A stretch of DNA of 64,000 bases from JAHIKV01 sp963733145 (GCA_963733145.1 CAVTCJ010000004.1:62001-126000); one strand, 5' to 3'. Counted from the first letter of the stretch, positions 45,579 to 55,270 are shown. Made by a program: numbers and translations. Notes: generated from the letters alone by a model not told the origin.

Positions 45579-45636
45579 TGTGGTGCAGGCGTCTCGCCTG
45601 CCTCCAGAGAATGCAGGCGAGACGCCTGCACCACAA
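45579..45636. repeat. GTGGTGCAGGCGTCTCGCCT inverted repeat
   Basis: TGTGGTGCAGGCGTCTCGCC and GGCGAGACGCCTGCACCACA are exact arms around a ~14-base loop, upstream of ackA. A single arm occurs at about 25048-25072. Confidence 0.75.
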
Positions 45637-45679
45637 AAAGTAATCAACTTGTTATGACGCGGTGACGAAAGAGTCGTCC

Positions 45680-46872
45680 ATGAAATCGGCTAACCCACGC
45701 ATCCTGACCATCAACGGCGGATCGTCGAGCATCAAGTTCGCACTGTTCGAGGCCGACTCGCTCCGCAGGATTCTGGAGGGCCGGATCGAGCGGATCGGGC
45801 TGCCGGAGGCCGCTTTTCAGGTGACAGGCGCGGACCGGGAGGACGACTTTTCGCGGCCGATTGCGGCGCCGGACCACACGGCGGCGGTGAAGGTTCTGAT
45901 GGATTGGATCGAGCAACGCATCGGCCGCGACGGATTACCGCGGTGGGGCATCGGATCGTCCACGGCGGGCCGAAATACCACGAGCCGGCGTTGATCACCG
46001 AGCAAATGATCCAGGAGTTGCGTTGGCTCGAACCCTTCGATCCGGAGCACCTGCCGGAAGAGATTCAGTTGACCGAAGCGTTTCAGCGCCGGTTTCCCGA
46101 GCTGCCCCAAGTGGCGTGTTTTGACACGGCTTTTCACCACGACCTGCCGCGGGTGGCCCGATTGTTGCCGATTCCGCGGAAGTTTGAGGCACAGGGCGTG
46201 CGGCGGTACGGGTTTCACGGGCTGTCATACATGTTCCTGATTGGGGAACTGGCCCGCCTAGCCGGACCGGAAGCGGCGCAAGGCCGGGTGATCCTCGCCC
46301 ACCTCGGCAACGGCGCGAGCCTGGCGGCCGTGCATCGCGGCCGGAGCATCGACACCAGCATGGGTTTTACCCCGGCCGCCGGCGTGCCGATGAGCACCCG
46401 CTCCGGCGATCTCGATCCTGGGCTGGTGTGGTATCTGGCCCGCGCCGAGGGGATCGATGCCAAGGGGTTCAACGAGATGGTCAATTTCCAGTCCGGGCTG
46501 CTGGGGGTATCGGAGACCAGTTCGGACATGCGCGACCTGCTCGACCGTGAAGCGACGGACGTTCGTGCGGCCGAGGCGGTCGCGCTGTTTTGCTACCAGG
46601 TCAAGAAATGGATTGGCGCCTTCGCGGCGGCGCTGGGCGGACTAGACACGCTGGTCTTCGCCGGCGGAATCGGGGAGAATGCCCCGGTGATACGCGCCCG
46701 GATTTGCGACGGGCTCGGATTCCTGGGAATAAAACTCGACGCGAAACAAAACGCGCGGAACGAGGGCGTGATTTCCGTCGCGGCCGGCCGCGTCGCCGTT
46801 CGGGTCATACACACGGACGAGCAGTGGATGATCGCCGATACCGTCCGCAACGTATTATTGACCGTCAGATAA
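45680..46872 (+). CDS. ackA: Acetate kinase (one frameshift)
   Basis: From ATG 45680 'MKSANPRILTINGGSSSIKF' is the acetokinase N-terminal phosphate motif. Near 45935 an indel changes frame; the main part then has 'VGHRIVHGGPKYHEPAL', 'ACFDTAFHHDLPRVARLL', 'RRYGFHGLSYMFL', 'VILAHLGNGASLAAVHRGRS' and 'LVFAGGIGENAPVIR', all AckA hallmarks. Total ~397 residues, normal. It converts acetyl phosphate and ADP to acetate and ATP, so it fits directly with the phosphoketolase gene 136 bases downstream. The last codons (LTVR and stop) lie within the left arm of a 125-bp inverted repeat whose other arm is upstream of zwf. The indel may be an error. Confidence 0.85.
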
Positions 46873-46980
46873 GTAATTCAACTGTTTAGCGGCCGACGGT
46901 ACGTCGGCCAGCGGCGGAACACGGGCCGTCGTACCGACGGCCGCAAAACAGATGTTGCATTGGTTTTCTGAACATCAATA
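46856..46980. repeat. Left arm of a 125-bp inverted repeat
   Basis: Reverse complement of 52511-52635 with only about three mismatches. It covers the last five codons of ackA, a TTTAGCGGCCG palindrome (46884-46949), and the flank to 46980. The pair encloses xfp, the IS4-type element and gnd (46981-52510). Confidence 0.92.
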
Positions 46981-47008
46981 GGTCTCTCAATCGAAAAGGA
47001 GTACGATC

Positions 47009-49441
47009 ATGGCAGTCACACAGGCGCCCGAACGGAGCGCTTCCGGGAAGACAAAACATGAGGTTGATGGGAAGATCGGCGCTGCCGACAAGCCGTTGTC
47101 GCCCGATCTGCTGCGAAAAATGGACGCCTACTGGCGGGCCGCCAATTATCTCTCGGTGGGGCAGATTTATCTATACGACAATCCCCTGCTGAAGCGGCCG
47201 CTGACGCTGGCGGACGTGAAGCACATGCTGCTGGGGCACTGGGGCACCACGCCGGGACAGAACTTCATCTACGTGCATCTGAACCGGGTCATCAAGAAAT
47301 ACGACCTGGACATGATTTACGTCTCCGGTCCCGGACACGGAGGCCCGGCGCTGGTGGGCAACACCTACCTCGAGGGCACTTACAGCGAGATCTATCCCAA
47401 CATCAGCCGTGACGAGGCCGGGCTGCGAAAGCTCTTCATTCAGTTTTCCTTTCCCGGCGGAATTCCCAGCCACGTATCGCCCGAGTGCCCGGGCTCGATT
47501 CACGAGGGCGGCGAGTTGGGCTATTCGCTCAGCCATTCGTTCGGGGCGGTGTTCGACAATCCCGACCTGATCGTGGCTTGCGTCGTCGGCGACGGCGAAG
47601 CGGAAACCGGACCGCTGGCCACCGCCTGGCAGTCGAACAAGTTTCTCAATCCGGTAACCGATGGTGCGGTGCTGCCGATCCTGCACCTGAACGGCTACAA
47701 GATCGCCAATCCAACCGTGCTGGCGCGCATCGAGCCCGAGGAACTGGAGCAATTCCTGCGCGGTTGCGGCTGGACGCCGTATTTCGTCGAGGGCGACGAT
47801 CCGGCGCAGATGCACCAACTCATGGCCGCCACCTTGGACCGGGCCGTCGAGGACATCCGGCGCATCCAGGACCATGCGCGGAACAACAACGATCCGACCC
47901 GCCCGCGCTGGCCGATGATCGTGCTGCGCTCGCCCAAGGGCTGGACGGGGCCAAAAGTGGTGGATGGCCGGCAGATCGAAGGCACATTCCGGCGCACCAG
48001 GTGCCGCTTTCCGACCCGGCCACCCATCCCGAACACCTCAAGCTGTTGGAAGACTGGCTGAGGAGTTATCGGCCGGAGGAGCTTTTCGACGGGCAGGGCC
48101 GCCTCATGCCGGAACTGGCCGAACTTGCGCCCGGGGCCAGCAGCGCATGGGCGCCAATCCGCACGCCAACGGCGGCATGTTGCTCCGCGACCTGCGGATG
48201 CCCGATTTCCGCGACTACGCCGTGGACGTGCCGACGCCGGGCGCCCCGGCATCGGCGACACGCACGTGCTCGGGCGTTTCCTCCGCGACGTGACAAAGCT
48301 GAACGGCGCGCAACGGAACTTCCGGGTCTTTGGCCCCGACGAGACGCTCTCCAACGGTTTGGAAGCGATCTTCGAGACGACTGAGCGCCAGTGGAATGCC
48401 AAAACGATACCCAACGACGAGTTCCTCGCCCCGGCCGGCCGCGTGATGGAAATGCTCAGCGAACACCAATGCGAGGGCTGGCTCGAAGGCTATCTGCTCA
48501 CCGGGCGGCATGGGCTTTTCAACTGCTACGAGGCGTTCATCCACATCGTCGATTCGATGTTCAACCAGCACGCCAAGTGGTTGAAGGTCACGTCCGGCCT
48601 GCCCTGGCGGCGGAAGATCGCCTCGTTGAACTACCTGCTGGCGTCCCACGTTTGGCGGCAGGATCACAACGGCTTCACGCACCAGGATCCCGGTTTCATC
48701 GACCACGTCGTGAACAAAAAAGCCCAGATTGTGCGCGTTTACCTTCCGCCCGACGCCAACTGCCTGCTCTCGGTGATGGACCACTGCCTGCGCAGCCGGC
48801 ACTACGTCAACGTGGTCGTGGCGGGCAAGCACCCGGCGCCGCAGTGGCTGACGATGGACGCCGCCGTGAAGCATTGCACCGAGGGCATCGGCATCTGGCC
48901 GTGGGCCAGCAACGACCGGGACGCCGCGCCGGACGTGGTCATGGCCTGCTGCGGCGACGTGCCCACGCTGGAGACGCTGGCCGCCGTATCCATTATTCGC
49001 GAGCATTTGCCGGAGTTGAAAATCCGGGTGGTCAACGTCGTCGACCTCATGAAGCTGCAGCCGCAAACCGAGCACCCGCACGGACTGAGCGACGTGGATT
49101 TCGACGAGCTTTTCACCCAGGATAAGCCGGTCATTTTCGCCTTCCACGGCTACCCGTGGCTGATCCACCGGCTGACCTACCGCCGCACCAATCACGACAA
49201 CATCCACGTCCGCGGTTACAAGGAGGAGGGCACGATCACCACGCCCTTCGATATGACGGTGCTGAACGATCTGGACCGCTTCCACCTTGTGATTGACACG
49301 ATCGACCGGCTGCCGCAGGCCGGCGACAAGGGCGTCTACCTGAAACAGCAACTCCAGGACAAGCTCATCGAGCACAAGCACTACATTGCCCGGCACGGCG
49401 AAGACATGCCGGAGGTTCGCGATTGGAAATGGAAAGGATGA
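47009..49441 (+). CDS. xfp: Xylulose-5-phosphate/fructose-6-phosphate phosphoketolase (three frameshifts)
   Basis: ATG 47009 behind AAAGGAG. The first frame has 'LSVGQIYLYDNPLLKRPL', 'GHWGTTPGQNFIYVHLNR', 'YVSGPGHGGPALVGNTYLEG' (phosphoketolase signature) and the thiamine-diphosphate block 'VVGDGEAETGPLATAWQSNK'. Indels near 47985, 48140 and 48240 shift the frame around the linker ('GTFRAHQVPLSDP', 'MLLRDLRMPDFRDYAV', 'GDTHVLGRFLRDV'); the last frame gives the second half with 'GLFNCYEAFIHIVDSMFNQH' and 'VLNDLDRFHLVIDTIDR' to 49441. ~811 residues, full length. It splits xylulose-5-P to acetyl-P and glyceraldehyde-3-P with phosphate. ackA, gnd and zwf nearby complete the shunt. The breaks suggest error or recent decay. 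Confidence 0.85.
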
Positions 49442-49464
49442 CGCCGCGACGTATGATTTGAATC

Positions 49465-49496
49465 ATTTAGCCCCCCGTGAATACACGGGGGGCAGG
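49465..49496. repeat. TTTAGCCCCCCGTGAATACACGGGGGGCA palindrome
   Basis: Same type as 25128-25156. It is followed by further hairpin-forming GC text (49500-49630: AGCCGCGAAGCGGCGG, GGGCGTTAGCCCCTGG, GCCGCCGCTTCGCGGC) up to the IS border. No gene in 49442-49653. Confidence 0.65.
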
Positions 49497-49653
49497 TCTT
49501 ATAGCCGCGAAGCGGCGGAAGTCTATAGCCGGGGGGCGTTAGCCCCTGGAAGGAGGCGTTTTTCAGGGGAAAGCCCCGTAGGGGCGGCAGAAGTCTCTGC
49601 CGCCGCTTCGCGGCTCTCGCAGAAGCCAGCTCTCTTTTCCCAGGGGCTTAGGC

Positions 49654-51232
49654 CCTCGTTGTTACACACATCTCTTGATTGATATTGGCGAATTGGGATC
49701 AATACGGCATTATGGTAAGCAAGTGAATGGACGCAGGGGGGAGAAAACTAGTCAAGGAAGATCGCACATGCTCACTCCCTGGGTAGCGGATGAAATGAAA
49801 ACGGCCAATTTGTGCGACAAACGCCTGAATCGACGCCTTGCGGAGGTGGTTTCGCAGTTGGCAGAGCGGCCAACGGCGAGCATTCCCGCGGCGTGCGGCG
49901 GTCGCGCCGAAATGGTCGCCGCCTATCGGTTTTGCGAGAACGAGAACACCAACTTCAAGACTGTCCTGCAACCGCACATTGACGCCACGCGGCGACGAAT
50001 CGCCGCACAACCCATGGCCTTGCTCGCGCAGGACACTACGGAAATTGACGTCACCCGGCCGGACCAGCAGGTCGCGGGGGCCGGTCCCCTGGACGGTGGT
50101 CCTCGCCGCGGAGCGCTGGTGCACCTGATGTGCGCGTTCACAGAGGATGGAACGCCGCTCGGCACGGTCGCCGGCGAGGCCTGGGTGCGCAGGGAGGAGC
50201 CCGTTAGCGCGCCGCGGACTCGGGCCGAGCGCGCCGCTACGCCGATCGAAGACAAAGAGAGCTATCGTTGGGTTACCATGCTTCGGCAGGCGCGCGAAGA
50301 AGCTCTGCGAAACCCCGCCACTCGGTTGATTTGCCTGGCCGATAGCGAAGCCGACATCTATGAAGTAATGGTCGAAGGAATGCGGGAGCCCGGGACCATC
50401 GACTGGATCATCCGCGCCTGCCAGAATCGCGCTTTGCTCCTGGAAAACAGCCAAAAACACGCGGAACATTACGTCCGCGACGCGGTCCTGTCTCGGCCGG
50501 CGCTGTTTGAGCGGACGATCCAGGTGCGGGGGCGAAAAGCGAAGGTGGCTTGCGAAACGCGGGGCCGACGCCAACCCCGCAAATCGCGCAAAGCCGTGGT
50601 TGCGGTGCGGGCGATGCGTCTCACGCTCCGTCCGCCGTTTCGTCCAGGCCATCGTCTCCCGGCGATCGCCATCAACGTGGTGTCGGTCAGCGAGGTGAAC
50701 CCGCCGCCGAACGACGAGCCGGTGGAATGGCTGCTGCTGACGAGCTTGCCGATTGACGACATCGAGCAGGTGCAACGAGTAATCCAATATTATTGTGTTC
50801 GTTGGATGATCGAGGTTTTCTTTCGCGTGTTGAAGTCGGGCTGCCGTGTTGAAGAGCGGTTGTTTGAATACATGGACCGCTTGTTGACGTGTCTGGCGAT
50901 CTATGTGATTGTTGCCTGGCGGACGTTGTACGTGTGCCGCTTGGGACGGAGTTGCCCGGACATCAGTTGCGAGGCGGTCTTCGAGCCGGCCGAATGGAAA
51001 TCGGTGTGGAAGGTGATGCGCCGCGAGAATCCGCCGGCCCACCCGCCCCCCTTGGGCATGTTCATTCGGCTGGTGGCACAGCTTGGTGGCTACGTGAATC
51101 GAAAACGAGCCGATCCGCCCGGTCCGCAAACCCTTTGGATTGGCCTGCAACGGATGCATGACTTCGCTACCTGTTGGCTAATGTTCGGCCCTGACGCTCA
51201 AAGGGAGACCTGATTTGTGTGTAACAACGAGG
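49654..51232 (+). mobile_element. IS4-type insertion sequence
   Basis: A 17-base perfect inverted repeat CCTCGTTGTTACACACA bounds the element at 49654-49670 and 51216-51232, with one intact transposase gene inside. Imperfect pairing continues outward (CCAGGGGC... and ...GCCCCTGG), which suggests insertion into the loop of a resident palindrome, or longer termini. I could not identify a target-site duplication. The element sits between xfp and gnd. Confidence 0.75.
49768..51213 (+). CDS. IS4-family (Tn5/IS50-like) DDE transposase
   Basis: Start ATG 49768 ('MLTPWVADEMKTANLCDKRL') with AAGGAAG upstream; 481 residues, intact. 'LCDKRLNRRLAEVVSQLAER' and 'ACGGRAEMVAAYRFCEN' are the N-terminal Tn5-type domain that binds the ends. 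Catalytic acids: Asp in 'LLAQDTTEIDVTRP', Asp in 'LICLADSEADIYEVM', and Glu in the Y-(2)-R-(3)-E-(6)-K block 'YYCVRWMIEVFFRVLKSGCR'. All are present, so the enzyme may be active. It catalyses cut-and-paste transposition of its element. Nothing suggests cargo genes. Confidence 0.88.
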   Translation: MLTPWVADEMKTANLCDKRLNRRLAEVVSQLAERPTASIPAACGGRAEMVAAYRFCENENTNFKTVLQPHIDATRRRIAAQPMALLAQDTTEIDVTRPDQQVAGAGPLDGGPRRGALVHLMCAFTEDGTPLGTVAGEAWVRREEPVSAPRTRAERAATPIEDKESYRWVTMLRQAREEALRNPATRLICLADSEADIYEVMVEGMREPGTIDWIIRACQNRALLLENSQKHAEHYVRDAVLSRPALFERTIQVRGRKAKVACETRGRRQPRKSRKAVVAVRAMRLTLRPPFRPGHRLPAIAINVVSVSEVNPPPNDEPVEWLLLTSLPIDDIEQVQRVIQYYCVRWMIEVFFRVLKSGCRVEERLFEYMDRLLTCLAIYVIVAWRTLYVCRLGRSCPDISCEAVFEPAEWKSVWKVMRRENPPAHPPPLGMFIRLVAQLGGYVNRKRADPPGPQTLWIGLQRMHDFATCWLMFGPDAQRET

Positions 51233-51292
51233 CTTACGCCCCTGGCTATTGACTATCGTCCCTTCGGGACTAAGAGGTCGTTCAAAAATAAC

Positions 51293-51358
51293 TTGTAGCA
51301 CAGCCGCCCTCGGCTGTGCGGAATCGCCCAAGACAGCCGAGGGCGGCTGTCCCACAAA
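51293..51358. repeat. GCACAGCCGCCCTCGGCTGT inverted repeat
   Basis: Second whole copy of the palindrome at 38435-38499, about 80 bases upstream of gnd. CTTGTAGCACAGCCGCCCTC pairs with GAGGGCGGCTGTCCCACAA. Confidence 0.7.
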
Positions 51359-51436
51359 CTCCAATGTAATACTTGGACACCCACTAACCGGGGCTAAACT
51401 TACGGGAATCACGCGTTTTTTTGAAAGGAACACGCC

Positions 51437-52450
51437 ATGCAACTGGGCATGATCGGCTTGGGGCGGATGGGTGACAACATGGTGCGGCGGCTGCTGAAAG
51501 CCGGCCACCAGTGCGTCGTTTACGACATCCATCCGGAACCCATCCAGGAACTCGTCAAAGCGGGGGCCGTCGGGGCTGGCTCGCTCAATGATTTCGTGCA
51601 AAAACTGACCAAGCCCCGTGCCGTCTGGATGATGGTCCCCGCGGCCGCGGTCGATCCGATGATGAAGGACCTCGTCCCGCTTCTCGAACGCGACGACGTG
51701 ATCATCGATGGCGGCAACTCCTTCTATCACGACGACATCCGCCGCGCCGCCGAACTGCAACCGCAAGGCATTCACTATCTGGACGTCGGCACCAGCGGCG
51801 GGGTTTGGGGCATGAACCGCGGATACTGCCTGATGATCGGCGGCGACGAAACGGCCGTCCGGCGTCTCGATCCGATCTTCGCGGCCCTCGCCCCCGGCAT
51901 CGAGGCCGCCCCGCGGACGCCCGGGCGGGATAAGACCATTGGCGCCGCGGAGCAGGGCTATCTGCACTGCGGGCCCGCCGGCGCCGGTCATTTCGTCAAG
52001 ATGGTCCACAATGGCATCGAGTACGCCGTCATGGCCGCCTACGCCGAGGGCCTGAACATCCTCCATCACGCCGACGCCGGCAAACGGCGGGCATCCGACG
52101 ACGCCGAGACCGCCCCGCTGCGCCACCCCGAACACTATCAGTATGAACTGAACCTGGCCGACGTCGCCGAGGTTTGGCGCCGCGGCAGCGTGATCTCTTC
52201 CTGGCTGCTGGACTTGACCGCCGAGGCGCTCCTGGGCAGCCCCGATCTGAGGAAGTTCCAGGGCCGGGTCTCGGATTCGGGCGAGGGACGCTGGACGGTC
52301 ATGGCGGCCATCGACGAGTCGGCCCCGGCCCCGGTGATCAGCACCGCGCTCTACGATCGTTTCAGTTCCCGCGGCGAGGCCGATTTCGCCGACAAGGTGC
52401 TCTCGGCGATGCGTTACGCCTTCGGCGGCCACGCGGAAAAGACCAAGTAA
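51437..52450 (+). CDS. gnd: 6-phosphogluconate dehydrogenase (decarboxylating, short type)
   Basis: 337 residues from ATG 51437, with AAAGGAAC upstream. 'MQLGMIGLGRMGDNMVRRLL' is the GxGxxG cofactor motif; 'YLDVGTSGGVWGMNRGYCLM' is the substrate loop of the family, and 'AGHFVKMVHNGIEYAVMAAY' holds the catalytic Lys and Asn. The length and the GVWGMNRGYC block mark the short bacterial GndA/YqeC-like type, often NAD-linked, rather than the ~470-residue enteric enzyme. It oxidises 6-phosphogluconate to ribulose-5-P and CO2. With zwf downstream it feeds pentose phosphate to phosphoketolase. Confidence 0.9.
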   Translation: MQLGMIGLGRMGDNMVRRLLKAGHQCVVYDIHPEPIQELVKAGAVGAGSLNDFVQKLTKPRAVWMMVPAAAVDPMMKDLVPLLERDDVIIDGGNSFYHDDIRRAAELQPQGIHYLDVGTSGGVWGMNRGYCLMIGGDETAVRRLDPIFAALAPGIEAAPRTPGRDKTIGAAEQGYLHCGPAGAGHFVKMVHNGIEYAVMAAYAEGLNILHHADAGKRRASDDAETAPLRHPEHYQYELNLADVAEVWRRGSVISSWLLDLTAEALLGSPDLRKFQGRVSDSGEGRWTVMAAIDESAPAPVISTALYDRFSSRGEADFADKVLSAMRYAFGGHAEKTK

Positions 52451-52468
52451 ACGTGTATGATTCCGGAT

Positions 52469-52500
52469 GTTTAGCCCCGGCACTTGTGCCCGGGCTAAAC
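52469..52500. repeat. TTTAGCCCCGGCACTTGTGCC palindrome
   Basis: GTTTAGCCCCGGCACTTGTG followed by CCCGGGCTAAAC. Third copy of the family at 11417 and 34347, just after gnd. Confidence 0.7.
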
Positions 52501-52510
52501 TACAGACGAC

Positions 52511-52635
52511 TATTGATGTTCAGAAAACTAATGCAACATCTGTTTAGCGGCCGTCGGTACGACGGCCCGTGTTCCGCCGCTGGCCGACGTACCGTCGGCC
52601 GCTAAACAGTTGCATTACTTATCTGACGGTCAATA
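52511..52635. repeat. Right arm of the 125-bp inverted repeat
   Basis: Reverse complement of 46856-46980 with about three mismatches. It contains a TTTAGCGGCCG palindrome (52542-52607) and, at its right end (TTATCTGACGGTCAATA), an inverted copy of the last five codons of ackA, 42 bases upstream of zwf. Confidence 0.92.
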
Positions 52636-52676
52636 AAATCACGAAATCCCATCTGCTCGCATTACGGAGACGGCTA

Positions 52677-54079
52677 ATGGATACTTCGCATTCGGACGCA
52701 CTAGTGCTCTTCGGCGTGACGGGCGATCTCGCCCACAAGATGATCTTCCCGGCGCTCTACGCGATGGCGAAAAGGGGCTGCCTGAAGGTCCCCATCATCG
52801 GAGTCGCTCTGCCCAAATGGAGCTTGATGCGTCTTCAAGACCGCGTGAGGGACGGCATCAAGCGCTCGGGCGGGATCGACAACCAACACGCCCTCGACCG
52901 CCTGCTCTCCCGGCTCAGTTACGTGAGCGGGGACTACCACGACCAGGGCACCTTCGCGAAGATCAAGGAGACGCTGGGCCGCGCCCGCCGCCCGGCCTAC
53001 TACCTCGCCATCCCGCCCGCGCTCTTTCCGACGGTGATTGAAGGGCTGGGCGCCGCCGAATTGGCCGATAATGCGCGGGTCGTCGTCGAAAAGCCGTTCG
53101 GACGCGATTTGGCCTCCGCGCGAGAACTCAACCGCGTCGCCGGGTCGGTGTTCCCGCAAGACTCGATCTTCCGCATCGATCACTTCCTGGCGAAGGAAGC
53201 GATCATGAACATCCTCTATTTTCGCTTCGCCAATTCGTTTCTGGAGCCGATCTGGAACCGCAACTACGTGGCCAGTGTGCAGATAACGTTCGGCGAGAAG
53301 TTCGGCGTGCTGAACCGCGGCGCGTTTTATGAATCCGCCGGCTGCCTCCGCGACGTGATCCAGAACCACCTCTTTCAGGTCGTCGCGCTGTTGGCCATGG
53401 AGGCGCCGGCCTTTCGGGGCTTCGGGGCCGTGCATAGCGAGAAGGCCAAGGTCTTCCAGTCCATGCGCCCGCTGCAGCCCGACGACCTGGTCCGCGGCCA
53501 ATACGCCGGCTACCGGAAAGAGCCGCACGTGGCGGCACACTCCGACGTGGAGACGTTCTGCGCGTTGCGGCTGTTCATCGACTCGTGGCGTTGGGAGGGC
53601 GTGCCCTGGTATCTCCGCGCCGGCAAATGCCTGGCCGAAACCGTGCATGAGGTCCTGGTCGAGTTGAAGCCCCCGCCGCAGGAGCTGTTTGCCGACTCGT
53701 CGCCGTCCGACGGCCGGGCCAACTATCTGCGATTCCGCCTCTCTCCCAATTCCGCCGTGGCCCTGGCCGCGCGCGTCAAGCAGGCGGGGAAGGAGTTCGT
53801 CGGCGATCAGCGCGAACTGTACCTCGTAGAAGAGCAGACGGGAATGGAATTGCCCTACCAGCGGCTGTTGAGCGACGCCATGACCGGCAACGGCGCGCTG
53901 TTCACTCGCGAGGACGCCGTCGAAGCCGCCTGGGCGGTGGTCGATCCGGTCCTGACGACTCACCACCGCGTGCGCCCTACAACCGCGGCAGTTGGGGCCC
54001 AAAAACGGCCGACGCCCTGATTGCCCCGCACGGCTGCTGGCACAATCCCCGGGCCAAGGAGGTTGGGCATTTCTCTTGA
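52677..54079 (+). CDS. zwf: Glucose-6-phosphate 1-dehydrogenase (C-terminal frameshift)
   Basis: ATG 52677 behind GGAG. 'DALVLFGVTGDLAHKMIFPA' is the G6PDH nucleotide site (GxxGDLA), 'VVVEKPFGRDLASARELN' the EKPxG motif, and 'IFRIDHFLAKEAIMNILYFR' the active site with its catalytic His. 'IQNHLFQVVALLAMEAP' and 'WYLRAGKCLAETVHEVLVE' are further family blocks. Near 53975 a C is missing in GTGCGCCC; the correct end, 'PYNRGSWGPKTADALIAPHG' followed by CWHNP, lies in another frame to 54079, giving ~467 residues. It makes 6-phosphogluconolactone and NAD(P)H. It may be expressed with gnd, but the right inverted-repeat arm and palindromes lie between them. Confidence 0.9.
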
Positions 54080-54276
54080 GATGGCGATATTTCAGGATCG
54101 AAACGGCCGCAAGAGATAGGCAGCAGCGCCTTCATAGTCTGAGGGTGGCCGCTACCCCTTTCGTCTGACTATGAGACCGCGCTGCCGACCGTCGGTAATA
54201 AGCTATGGCGCCTCTTGTAAACGATTTAGGTTTAGGCGTTGTCCGGGAATAACTTACCGAATTACAGGGGCTCGCA

Positions 54277-54373
54277 CGTCCTGTAGGGAACGCCCTCCGT
54301 GGCGTTCTGTGAGCCGAAAAAAAGCCTTTCTCGCCAATCCCGGAACGCCACGGAGGGCGTTCCCTACAGGACG
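54277..54373. repeat. CGTCCTGTAGGGAACGCCCT inverted repeat
   Basis: Arms 54277-54307 and 54343-54373 are 31-nt reverse complements (CGTCCTGTAGGGAACGCCCT...CCGTGGCGTTC). The sequence between zwf and the transposase relic, 54080-54509, has no gene. Confidence 0.75.
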
Positions 54374-54509
54374 AAATCGGTAGTTTATTGTCGGACGACG
54401 CCTTAGTCGGGGCGACTGGCGTTCGTTTGAACCGTTGATAGCATCATACGTCCACGCCGTCCTCTCGCCAAATCCAGAAATCGTTGTGGCCACAAGGCTG
54501 ATGAAGCTC

Positions 54510-55270
54510 TCAGCCGTAGGGATAGGCTCGGCCGCGGGCCAGCGTGGGAAAGTCGTGGTCCAGCACGTCGCGATCCTCACGCCGCCAAGTGCGTCCGTTA
54601 TTTTTGAAGTTGCCCGCCAACTCCTTTTTCTTCGTATCCACGCTGATTACCGGCCATCCTTGCTGTTGGAATCGCCGTCGCCGACGCCCCAGCAGGCGGA
54701 ATTGCTGATCCCGATAGGGATCTCTCTTCCCACCCAACCGCTTGCGGTTCGATCGCAACGGGTACTTCTGTGCGCGCAGCAACCGAGCCACCGTCACATG
54801 CCCAACCGGTACGCCACGTCGCGTCAATGCAGCGGCCAGGTTGCGGGTCGTCTTGTGCGTCCACCGCAGACCACCCATCGGATCGCCAGCCGTCGCATCC
54901 CGCAACAGCCCCTTCAACAACTCCCGCACACGAGGCGTTTTTTTTCGGCGCGTTTTCGTCCACCGCCGGGACGCCGTACCCGGTCTAAAGACGCTGCCTG
55001 TCCCCGTTCGCTTTCACGCAATCCCCGGCGGATTGTCATGCGGCTCAGGCCGGTGATTTCCGCCGCCAACTGGACGCCCCCGTGTCCGCGTTGCCGGGCC
55101 ACGATCCCGGCAAATAACCGCCGACTCCGCTCGTCCAACTCGGCCATCACCCGATTGATAGCCCGACGGTACGCAACCAAATCCGCATCGCTACGCGAGC
55201 GACACCCTCGGCAGCGACACCGACGAACGCGCCTGCAATCCTTGTCTGCCATGACCGTCTCTCCATCCAT
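54510..55270 (-). pseudogene. ISAzo13-like ('Rhodopirellula') transposase, truncated remnant
   Basis: Two overlapping minus-strand frames. The first, from 55270, has 'LDERSRRLFAGIVARQRGHG', 'AAEITGLSRMTIRRGLRE' (HTH) and 'RVRRPGGGRKRAEKK'. The second has 'LLRDATAGDPMGGLRWTHKT', 'RGVPVGHVTVARLLRAQKYP' and 'WPVISVDTKKKELAGNFKNN' (first catalytic Asp), then ends at 'RGRAYPYG'. The two join by a -1 shift at an A8 run (54938-54945). The rest of the catalytic domain is missing, so the copy is dead. The C-terminal break meets unrelated sequence near 54535. Confidence 0.75.
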
